A stretch of 5,544 nt of DNA from Sphaerochaetaceae bacterium (GTDB taxonomy: Bacteria > Spirochaetota > Spirochaetia > Sphaerochaetales > Sphaerochaetaceae): NCBI GenBank assembly GCA_024405065.1, contig JAKSPF010000089.1, positions 1 through 5,544 on the forward strand, in the 5' to 3' direction. The notes beneath the pieces are model-generated. The model made no database searches. It was not told the origin of the DNA and saw only the letters and a program-made list of their open reading frames with translations. Shown here piece after piece: positions 1-5,544 of the stretch; positions within the stretch are counted from its first letter, which is position 1; every line of letters begins with the position of its first letter. The translations under genes were made by a program, and so were the position numbers.

Positions 1-78
1 GGCTTCGTCAGTACCGATTATGATTTTAGGACTTTCCATTTCAAATAATTCAGGTTGAAGAATGTTTTTGTTATACAT
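1..78 (-). CDS. rnhB: Ribonuclease HII, N-terminal fragment (cut by window edge)
   Basis: Read on the minus strand from the ATG at 78-76, the first 26 codons run without a stop to the left edge. The peptide is MYNKNILQPELF followed by EMESPKIIIGTDEA. Its end matches the first conserved motif of RNase HII, a beta strand leading into G-x-D-E-A-G-R-G. D24 would be the first catalytic metal-binding aspartate and E25 the next conserved acidic residue; the rest of the motif lies outside the window. The enzyme cuts the RNA strand of RNA-DNA hybrids and starts removal of single ribonucleotides from DNA in the cytoplasm. Neither the ATG at 78 nor the in-frame ATG at residue 14 has a clear ribosome binding site, so the exact start is uncertain. 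The 17 residues before the core strand fit the variable N-terminal extension of the family. The gene is divergent from the dehydrogenase. The identification rests on a short motif plus its position, so it is good but not certain. Confidence 0.75.
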   Translation of the reverse strand, partial: MYNKNILQPELFEMESPKIIIGTDEA

Positions 79-92
79 TATTGCGCAGATAG

Positions 93-103
93 TTTATCAT
101 AAA
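93..103. promoter_or_regulatory. Symmetrical candidate -10 element between divergent genes
   Basis: TTTAT-C-ATAAA is a perfect 5-base inverted repeat around one base. On the plus strand it reads TATCAT (95-100) and on the minus strand TATGAT (101-96), so either strand could supply a -10 box. No convincing -35 is seen at 16-18 bases for either direction. Used on the plus strand, transcription would start near 107, leaving only about 10 bases before the ATG and placing the ribosome binding site at the very 5' end. Used on the minus strand, the rnhB leader would also be about 10 bases. It could instead be an operator or simply AT-rich sequence. Confidence 0.35.
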
Positions 104-106
104 AGC

Positions 107-111
107 GGAGG
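107..111 (+). promoter_or_regulatory. Ribosome binding site of the alcohol dehydrogenase
   Basis: GGAGG lies 6 bases before the ATG at 118 and only 3 bases before the overlapping in-frame GTG at 115. The 6-base spacing is the more usual one, so this site favours ATG 118 as the start, which removes one residue from the longest reading. Confidence 0.8.
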
Positions 112-117
112 TTCGTG

Positions 118-1302
118 ATGAATAATTTTGTTTACAGATGTCCTACAAGGATTATTTTCGGAAAAGATGTGATTAAAGATACGGGAACTTTTGTCAAAAA
201 TGCCGGCGGTACCGATATTCTTATGGTTTACGGAGGAGGGAGTATCAAAAAAAACGGCATTTACAACACGGTTGTGGAATCGCTTAAAGAATCAGACGTT
301 AAGTTTACCGAACTTTCCGGTGTAAAGCCCAATCCCCGTCTTGATCTTGTTCTTGAAGGAATCAAACTTGTCCGTGAGAAAAAAATCAATCTTATTCTTG
401 CTGTGGGTGGAGGTTCAACAATAGATACCTGTAAGGCCATAGCGTTCGGAAGTGCTGTGCCTGAGGGTGAAGATATCTGGGACGATTATTTTATGGTTTT
501 AGGTAAGCCTATACCCAAAGGAATTCCTGTCGGTGTTGTTCTTACGATTCCTGCTGCAGGCAGTGAAATGTCAAACAGTTGTGTGATAACAAACCATAAT
601 ACTCTGAACAAAAGAGGAATAAGCAATGAAAACAATTATCCGGTTTTTTCCGTGATTGATCCGCAGGTATGTTACTCACTTCCTGCCTATCAGACGGCGT
701 GCGGCTGTTCAGATATGCTCAGTCACATGATGGAGCGCTATTTCACAAATACCTCAGGTGTTGACCTTACTGATGAACTTCTTGAAGGTGCAATGAGGGT
801 TGTTCTGAATTATGCGCCTAAGGCGGTGAGTAATCCCGATGTTTATGAATACAGAGAACAGCTTATGTTTGCATCAACGCTTGCTCACAACAATCTTTTC
901 GGTTGCGGCAGACAGCAGGATTGGGCAAGTCACTGGCTTGAGCACGAGCTTTCAGCTCAATATGACATTGCACATGGGGCAGGACTTGCAATAATGACTC
1001 CTGCGTGGATGCGTTATGTATGGAAGGAAAATCCTCAAAGGTTTGTCCAGTTCTTTACAAGAGTTTTGGGAAGTACTCTTCCTGTTACAGATGTTGAAAA
1101 TCTTGTTAAGGACGGAATTGAGAGACTTGAAAACTGGTACAGGTTGATAGGTCTTCCGGTAAGACTTTCCGAAGCCAATATTGACGGCAGTAATTTTGAA
1201 CTTTTTGCCGAAAGATGTCTTTCCGGAGGCAGGACGGCAGCCGGCGGATTGAAGAAACTCTACCGTGACGATATTCTGGCAATATACAGGCTTGCACTTT
1301 GA
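118..1302 (+). CDS. Iron-containing alcohol dehydrogenase, butanol dehydrogenase (BDH/YqhD-like) type
   Basis: This 394-residue protein has the usual length of group III metal-dependent alcohol dehydrogenases, which interconvert aldehydes or ketones and alcohols with NAD(P)H in the cytoplasm. Numbering from ATG 118, the N-terminal nucleotide-binding domain carries YGGGSIKKNG (Y38 onward) and the cofactor-binding VGGGSTID (97-104). The first motif resembles that of the NADPH-using BDH and YqhD enzymes, but cofactor choice cannot be settled by reading alone. The helical C-terminal domain supplies the metal site: D199 and H203 in CSDMLSHMMERYF, H272 in SHWLEHELS, and H286 in DIAHGAGLAI. All four ligands are present with family spacing (4 residues, then 14 between the last two histidines). 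The substrate is not evident; fermentative reduction of short-chain aldehydes or detoxification of reactive aldehydes are both plausible. The gene stands between divergent rnhB and co-directional smc, with 84 bases to smc, and shows no frameshift or truncation. Names such as bdhA, yugJ or yqhD would overstate the evidence. Confidence 0.93.
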   Translation: MNNFVYRCPTRIIFGKDVIKDTGTFVKNAGGTDILMVYGGGSIKKNGIYNTVVESLKESDVKFTELSGVKPNPRLDLVLEGIKLVREKKINLILAVGGGSTIDTCKAIAFGSAVPEGEDIWDDYFMVLGKPIPKGIPVGVVLTIPAAGSEMSNSCVITNHNTLNKRGISNENNYPVFSVIDPQVCYSLPAYQTACGCSDMLSHMMERYFTNTSGVDLTDELLEGAMRVVLNYAPKAVSNPDVYEYREQLMFASTLAHNNLFGCGRQQDWASHWLEHELSAQYDIAHGAGLAIMTPAWMRYVWKENPQRFVQFFTRVLGSTLPVTDVENLVKDGIERLENWYRLIGLPVRLSEANIDGSNFELFAERCLSGGRTAAGGLKKLYRDDILAIYRLAL

Positions 1303-1312
1303 AAGTTCCCCT

Positions 1313-1334
1313 AAGAGCTTTGTAAGTTGCTCTT
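1313..1334 (+). terminator. Weak inverted repeat after the dehydrogenase (possible weak terminator or operator)
   Basis: AAGAGC (1313-1318) and GCTCTT (1329-1334) form a perfect 6-base stem with a 10-base loop, starting 10 bases after the dehydrogenase stop. The following sequence (TGCTGTCTGTTTATG) is only mildly T-rich, so this is not a strong Rho-independent terminator. The right arm overlaps the candidate -35 box of the smc promoter, so the repeat could alternatively be a regulatory site, or chance. Confidence 0.3.
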
Positions 1335-1356
1335 TGCTGTCTGTTTATGCTATCAT
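1327..1356 (+). promoter_or_regulatory. Candidate sigma70-type promoter for smc with extended -10
   Basis: The -35 box TTGCTC (1327-1332) is separated by 18 bases from TATCAT (1351-1356), which is preceded by TGC at 1348-1350, an extended -10 motif. Transcription would start near 1363, giving a leader of about 24 bases that includes the smc ribosome binding site. It would let smc be expressed independently of the dehydrogenase. The assignment is by consensus matching only. Confidence 0.55.
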
Positions 1357-1377
1357 ACCGTGCTATTTGACTACTAC

Positions 1378-1383
1378 GGAGAG
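1378..1383 (+). promoter_or_regulatory. Ribosome binding site of smc
   Basis: GGAGAG, with GGAG ending 5 bases before the ATG at 1387. It supports that start, which also gives the family-typical N-terminus MFLKSVELYGFKSF. Confidence 0.8.
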
Positions 1384-1386
1384 TGA

Positions 1387-4188
1387 ATGTTTCTAAAATC
1401 TGTTGAGCTGTACGGATTCAAATCTTTTGCTGACAGGACAAAATTTGAATTTCAGGATGGTATTACATCTCTTCTCGGACCTAACGGCTCAGGAAAAAGC
1501 AATGTTGTTGACTCAATAAAATGGGTGCTCGGAACCAGAGCGCTCAGTGCTATTCGTGCATCAAAAAAAGAAGATGTAATATTCAACGGAACAGACACCA
1601 GAAAACCTATGCCTATGTGTGAGGTTATACTCACACTTAACAATGAACAGAATTTTTTGGATATAGACGCCTCTGAGGTTGAAATAAAACGCAGACTTTT
1701 CAGAACAGGGGAAAATGAGTATTACATTAACCGCAATAAGGCACTTTACAGAGATGTGGAAAGTCTTTTTATGGATACCGGAGTTGGAAAAGCGGCGTAC
1801 AGTATTCTTGAGCAGGGTAAAATAGACCAGATTATTTCACTGAAACCTGAAGACAGACGATATATTTTTGAGGAAGCGGCCGGAATATCCCGTTTCAAAC
1901 AGCAGAGTGAAGATGCTGACAGAAAACTTCAGAAAACCACTGAAAACATTGCTCAGGCTGAAGTGATATTCAAAGAGCAGGAGAGACTGTACAACTCAAG
2001 AAAAGGTCAGGCTGAAAAACTGATTCAGTCAAAAGAACTCAATGCAAGACGTGAAAGACTTGAAACAGATCTTCAACTTTCAACGGTTCAGAGTTTTTCA
2101 AAACTTTACGAGCAAAGAGATGCGGAACTGAAAGAAAAAGAGAAAGAGTACAAAGCAATAGAGGATTTCCTTTCTGAAAACAGGGTAGATCTTTCACATC
2201 TTCAGAGAGAACTGGATGAACTTACTGCACAGAGGGCGTCCGTCACTGAAAGTATTCACAGAACGGAAGAACAGAAAACCGCAATAGGAACTGAAATATC
2301 GTTCTACAATGATCGTTATCAGGAATTCAGACAGAGAACAAAAGAGGCGCAATACAAGGCCCAGCAGTACGAAGATCAACTTGAGAAAGACAGACGAAAC
2401 CTTGCAGACAAACAAAATCAGATTGACAGTCTGAAAGAAAACATAGCACTGACAAGAGCGAGCATTGAAAAAACAACTTCCGATATTGAGAAAATGCAGG
2501 AAAACAAAAGGAAATATCAGGAAGACATTGACAATCTTGAAGAAGAGTACGGTAATTTTGCACAGGAAAGGATGCGCATAACAAGAGATATAAGTGATCT
2601 TGCCAATGACATTGCCGACAAACTGGAAAAAGACATAAAGGGAAGCGGATACAGCAATGCTCTACGGACAAAAGCGGAAAAGGCACTTCTTACCGAGATT
2701 GCAAGAGCAAAAAATCTTCTTGATGAAAAGCTGAATTTTCTGAAGGGTCTTTCAAAAGTTGATTTTGAAAACGACGTATACCTTAAGGCCCTTGACGAAA
2801 CGGATGAGAGTCTCAGAACTGAGTTTGATGAAATCAAGGGTCTTTTTCAGGAATACAGCGGAACGATACCTACTTTTCTTGATGAATTTACTGCTCCGGA
2901 AGGAACGCTCGCAAAGAAAAAAAATCTTGATCAGGAACTGGAACACACTTATTCTCTTGAAAAATCAAACAGGGAAAAGGTTGCTTCTTTTCAGGGAGAG
3001 ATTGAAAGAATCGGTAATATGCTTTTACTTAAGGATTCCGAAGTTGAAGAACTTAAAGAGGAGGAGATCCGTTTTGCTACAAGGGCGGACGGATTGAAAT
3101 CTCAACTTGATGAACTTACCGATACTTTCAGACGCAGTGAAGCGGAATTCTCCGAGGCTCATCACATAATTGAAACGGAACAGAGCAGAGAAGCCGATGC
3201 GTTGTCAAAGGTTGAAGATGCAAAGCAAAGGCAGGAGTCGCTCGGTATTCTCATTCAGCAGTACAGAGACGACCTTAAAGAGATAGTTGCAAAATATGAT
3301 TCAAAGAACAATGAAATTACAGAGCAGAATTCCACCATTTCATCTAAATTCAACCGCAAACAGGAGTTGATGACAGAACTTGCAACGTGTAGGGCAAATC
3401 AGACGAATCTGCAGGAGCAGATACAGAGGGTGTATACCGAATTTTTTGATAATACCGGTAAATCACTTAAAGAATTCAATGATCACGAAATTACCGCTTC
3501 CGTTACTGATTTGAGAACAGAACTTGATGAAGTTCGGAAAAAGATAGGAAGTCTCGGATACATCAATCAGTTTGCTGAGGACGAGTTCAACGAAGCGAAA
3601 AAAAACTATGAATTTTACAAAAAAAATCTTGATGACCTGAATCAGAGTAAGAATGACCTTGAGGAAGTGATTGCTCAAATAAAGGAAAAGAGCGAGGAAA
3701 TGTTCCTCGCTGCATATAACCAGATTTCAGTGGAATTCAGGAATATGTTTAAGATTCTTTTCAACGGCGGTGATGCGTGGCTTTCTCTGTCAGATGAAGA
3801 GAATATTCTTGAATCAGGTATTGAGATCAAAGCGCAGCCACCCGGAAAGAAACCCGCAACTCTCACTCTGCTTTCCGGAGGAGAAAGGTCAATGACTGCA
3901 GTGGCTCTTCTTTTTGCAACTTACAAAGTCAAACCGTCACCGTTCTGTATTCTTGATGAGATAGATGCAGCACTTGATGCAAGGAATGTAGGTGCGTTTA
4001 CAACTGCGCTTAAAGATTTCGGAGAGAAAAGTCAGTTCATAATCATTACACATAACAAGGGCACTGTAATGGGTTCCGATTCCATACTCGGTGTTACTCA
4101 GCAGGAACTCGGCGTGTCCAAGATGATCGGATACAAAATTGAGGACAGTAAGGAAGATGCAAAGTCTTCAGATACCCTTAAAGGATGA
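1387..4188 (+). CDS. smc: Chromosome segregation SMC ATPase, short form without a recognisable hinge
   Basis: SMC is a DNA-tethering ATPase that, with ScpA and ScpB, compacts and organises chromosomes for segregation. Both halves of the ATPase head are intact. The N-terminal head has Walker A GPNGSGKS (31-38), the IRASKKEDVIFNG segment (56-68) with R57 in the position of the arginine finger, and the Q-loop segment EQGKIDQII (142-150). The C-terminal head has LSGGERSM (829-836), Walker B and D-loop CILDEIDAALD (854-864) and the switch histidine H889 in IIITHNKGT. Long charged helices predicted as coiled coil run from about 165 to 400 and 510 to 770. The protein has 933 residues against roughly 1150-1200 in most bacteria. 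The middle (about 400-512) is short, charged and apparently helical, and I cannot find the glycine-containing globular hinge that normally dimerises SMC; there is no CxxC zinc hook either. The reading frame is continuous, so this is not a broken gene. Rad50/SbcC is excluded by the SMC-specific head sequences. It lies 84 bases after the dehydrogenase with its own likely promoter, and 52 bases before ffh. Confidence 0.96.
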   Translation: MFLKSVELYGFKSFADRTKFEFQDGITSLLGPNGSGKSNVVDSIKWVLGTRALSAIRASKKEDVIFNGTDTRKPMPMCEVILTLNNEQNFLDIDASEVEIKRRLFRTGENEYYINRNKALYRDVESLFMDTGVGKAAYSILEQGKIDQIISLKPEDRRYIFEEAAGISRFKQQSEDADRKLQKTTENIAQAEVIFKEQERLYNSRKGQAEKLIQSKELNARRERLETDLQLSTVQSFSKLYEQRDAELKEKEKEYKAIEDFLSENRVDLSHLQRELDELTAQRASVTESIHRTEEQKTAIGTEISFYNDRYQEFRQRTKEAQYKAQQYEDQLEKDRRNLADKQNQIDSLKENIALTRASIEKTTSDIEKMQENKRKYQEDIDNLEEEYGNFAQERMRITRDISDLANDIADKLEKDIKGSGYSNALRTKAEKALLTEIARAKNLLDEKLNFLKGLSKVDFENDVYLKALDETDESLRTEFDEIKGLFQEYSGTIPTFLDEFTAPEGTLAKKKNLDQELEHTYSLEKSNREKVASFQGEIERIGNMLLLKDSEVEELKEEEIRFATRADGLKSQLDELTDTFRRSEAEFSEAHHIIETEQSREADALSKVEDAKQRQESLGILIQQYRDDLKEIVAKYDSKNNEITEQNSTISSKFNRKQELMTELATCRANQTNLQEQIQRVYTEFFDNTGKSLKEFNDHEITASVTDLRTELDEVRKKIGSLGYINQFAEDEFNEAKKNYEFYKKNLDDLNQSKNDLEEVIAQIKEKSEEMFLAAYNQISVEFRNMFKILFNGGDAWLSLSDEENILESGIEIKAQPPGKKPATLTLLSGGERSMTAVALLFATYKVKPSPFCILDEIDAALDARNVGAFTTALKDFGEKSQFIIITHNKGTVMGSDSILGVTQQELGVSKMIGYKIEDSKEDAKSSDTLKG

Positions 4189-4203
4189 GAGCCAATTGCA
4201 AAA

Positions 4204-4232
4204 TTGACACAAGCAGTTAAATATTATATAAA
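4204..4232 (+). promoter_or_regulatory. Near-consensus sigma70-type promoter for ffh, giving a leaderless or nearly leaderless mRNA
   Basis: A perfect -35 box TTGACA (4204-4209) is followed after 17 bases by TATAAA (4227-4232), the strongest promoter match in the window. Only 8 bases separate the -10 from the ATG at 4241. Transcription would therefore begin about at G4238 or at A4241, the first base of the start codon. No purine-rich ribosome binding site precedes that ATG. The alternative -10 TATATA (4225-4230, 15-base spacer) would still leave a leader of only about 5 bases. Confidence 0.7.
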
Positions 4233-4240
4233 TATCCGTT

Positions 4241-5544
4241 ATGTTTGATTCTGTTGCTGAGAAATTTTCATCCATTGTCAGGACTCTTCAGGGAAAGTCA
4301 AAACTCACTGAAAACAATGTGCGTGATGCAGTGGAGGAGATTAAAACCGCTCTTCTTGATGCTGATGTGAATCTCAGGGTTGTACGACGGTTCATAAATC
4401 GTACAATGGAAGATGCTCTCGGTGATAAAGTCCTGAAAGCCGTTGATCCTGGACAGCAGTTCATAAAGGTTGTATATGACAGGATGGTTCAGCTTCTCGG
4501 CGATCCGGACAGTCAGAAACTTAACCTCAAGGGACCCGATACCGTAACCGTAATTCTTATGATGGGTCTTCAAGGGTCGGGAAAAACAACAACAAGTGCA
4601 AAACTTGCCTTACGTCTGAAAAATGAAGGACGCAGACCGATGATGGTTGCGTGTGACCTGATAAGACCTGCTGCGGTAGAGCAACTTCAGATTTTGGGAA
4701 CTCAGGTTGATGTTCCGGTTTATGCGGAGTCCGGTGCAAAAAATCCGGTAAGTGTTGCAGAAAACGCTTTCAAGCAGGCAAAAAGATTCCAATATGACGT
4801 TCTTATAGTTGATACATCAGGCAGAATGCATCTTGATGCTGACATGATGAAGGAAATTCAGGATTTGAATAAGGCTCTCAAACCTGATGAAACTTTGTTT
4901 GTTGCAGATGCAATGACCGGTCAGAACGCTGTTTCAATTGCACAGGAATTTGAAGAAAAAGTCGGAATTTCCGGTGTTGTCCTGACAAAATTTGATTCAG
5001 ACACGCGTGGAGGTGCTGCACTTTCTCTCAGAGAGGTTGTGGGAAAACCCATCAAGTTCATAGGCGTGGGTGAGAAAGCTGATAATCTTGAAGTTTTCTA
5101 TCCTGACCGTATGGCAAGCAGAATTCTCGGAATGGGTGATGTTGTCTCTCTTGTTGAAAAGGCACAGGAGACATTTGATCAGGAAGAGGCCGTCAAACTC
5201 CAGAAAAAGATGGCAAAAAATGAGTTTGACTTACAGGATTACCTTGATCAGATTGAAAATATGACCAAAATGGGAGGAGTTGAAAAAATTCTTGACATGC
5301 TTCCGGGAGTAAAGGGGAATGTCTCTGCGGATGATGTGGATCTCACAGAAATGAAGCGTGACAAGGCCATTATTCAGTCAATGACCTTAACAGAAAGACA
5401 AAATATATATCTAATTGGTTCGGCTCGAAAGAAAAGAATTGCCGCAGGAAGCGGTACTTCCGTAGGTGAAGTGGGTCACCTTTTGAAAAAATTTGAAAAG
5501 ATGCGGCTGAATATGAAGAAGCTCGCTAAAAATAAAAAGTACCA
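4241..5544 (+). CDS. ffh: Signal recognition particle GTPase Ffh (SRP54), C-terminus cut by window edge
   Basis: Ffh binds 4.5S RNA and signal sequences of nascent membrane and secreted proteins, and with its receptor FtsY delivers ribosomes to the membrane. The frame is open from ATG 4241 to the right edge (434 complete codons; the family has about 440-455), so only a short tail is missing. The N domain begins MFDSVAEKFSSI and contains ALLDADV (37-43). The GTPase domain shows the P-loop GLQGSGKT (109-116), DLIRPAA (139-145), DTSGRM (191-196), TKFD (249-252) followed by DTRGGAALS, and GVGEK (275-279). The M domain starts near 300 after PDRMASRILGMGD (288-300), has the methionine-rich finger region 341-355 ending MLPG, and carries the RNA-binding segment SMTLTER (380-386) and GSARKKRIAAGSGTS (393-407). 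Family-typical opening residues fix the start although no ribosome binding site is visible. Differences from the usual bacterial motifs are DTSGR for DTAGR, TKFDS for TKLDG, and A395 where most members have serine. In related arrangements rpsP, rimM, trmD and rplS often follow ffh, but that part is outside the window. Confidence 0.97.
   Translation, partial: MFDSVAEKFSSIVRTLQGKSKLTENNVRDAVEEIKTALLDADVNLRVVRRFINRTMEDALGDKVLKAVDPGQQFIKVVYDRMVQLLGDPDSQKLNLKGPDTVTVILMMGLQGSGKTTTSAKLALRLKNEGRRPMMVACDLIRPAAVEQLQILGTQVDVPVYAESGAKNPVSVAENAFKQAKRFQYDVLIVDTSGRMHLDADMMKEIQDLNKALKPDETLFVADAMTGQNAVSIAQEFEEKVGISGVVLTKFDSDTRGGAALSLREVVGKPIKFIGVGEKADNLEVFYPDRMASRILGMGDVVSLVEKAQETFDQEEAVKLQKKMAKNEFDLQDYLDQIENMTKMGGVEKILDMLPGVKGNVSADDVDLTEMKRDKAIIQSMTLTERQNIYLIGSARKKRIAAGSGTSVGEVGHLLKKFEKMRLNMKKLAKNKKY

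Noticed and set aside
115..117. GTG as the start of the dehydrogenase
   Set aside because: It is only 3 bases from GGAGG, while the ATG at 118 has a normal 6-base spacing, so the ATG is preferred; the difference is one residue.
2327..2686. Minus-strand open frame of 119 codons opposite smc
   Set aside because: It lies fully inside smc on the other strand, its product is a cysteine-, leucine- and serine-rich shadow of the coiled-coil codons, and no ribosome binding site or known domain supports it.
2517..2837. Second minus-strand open frame of 106 codons opposite smc
   Set aside because: Its serine- and arginine-rich low-complexity composition is the expected reverse reading of glutamate- and lysine-rich coiled-coil codons.
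3598..3626. Two runs of eight A (3598-3605 and 3619-3626) in smc, with further A8 runs at 2917-2924 and 247-254, considered as programmed slippage sites
   Set aside because: They fall on lysine and asparagine codons in an A-rich genome, the zero frame continues intact through all conserved SMC motifs, and no alternative frame product is supported.
2194..3700. Recurrent short sequences such as GATGAACTTAC in the smc arms, considered as DNA repeats
   Set aside because: They encode recurring heptad-like patterns of a coiled coil and are not arranged at regular spacing or with conserved flanks.
4193..4206. CAATT-GCAA-AATTG inverted repeat just after smc, considered as a terminator
   Set aside because: A 5-base AT-rich stem without a following T-run is too weak to act as a terminator, and it overlaps the strong -35 box of ffh.
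4298..4573. Minus-strand open frame of 91 codons opposite ffh
   Set aside because: It overlaps the clearly coding N and G domains of Ffh and shows no recognisable motif.

Overview
The window is a compact stretch of bacterial core chromosome, roughly 40% G+C by eye. It holds two complete genes and two genes cut by the window edges. From left to right they are the start of rnhB (RNase HII, minus strand, leaving the window at its left edge), an iron-containing alcohol/butanol dehydrogenase (plus), smc (plus) and ffh (plus, leaving the window at its right edge). I see no mobile element, CRISPR array, tRNA or rRNA, and no intergenic gap longer than about 85 bases.

Organism: two short gaps, moderate G+C, purine-rich ribosome binding sites on two of the three plus-strand genes, and a short SMC protein without a recognisable hinge domain suggest a host-associated anaerobic bacterium. 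A spirochaete, Treponema-like, is my best guess. That rests on remembered features of spirochaete SMC proteins and on general style, not on a search, so it is only moderately supported. A Firmicute is the main alternative.

Layout: bases 1-78 encode the first 26 residues of RNase HII on the minus strand. A gap of under 40 bases contains a symmetrical element that could act as a -10 box in both directions. Bases 118-1302 encode a metal-dependent alcohol dehydrogenase with all four expected metal ligands. An 84-base gap (1303-1386) follows, with a small inverted repeat and a good sigma70-type promoter with an extended -10. Bases 1387-4188 encode SMC, whose ATPase heads are intact but whose middle is short and unusual. 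A 52-base gap (4189-4240) contains a near-consensus promoter placed so close to the next ATG that the transcript would be leaderless or nearly so. Bases 4241 to the end encode Ffh, missing only about the last 10-20 residues.

How the genes relate: RNase HII (removal of ribonucleotides from DNA), SMC (chromosome compaction and segregation) and Ffh (co-translational targeting to the membrane) are housekeeping functions. In Bacillus subtilis smc also lies close to ffh, with ftsY and ylxM between them, and rnhB is nearby. Here ftsY and ylxM are absent from the smc-ffh junction. The dehydrogenase is a metabolic gene with no obvious functional link to its neighbours. The separate promoters suggest that smc and ffh can each be transcribed independently of the gene before them.
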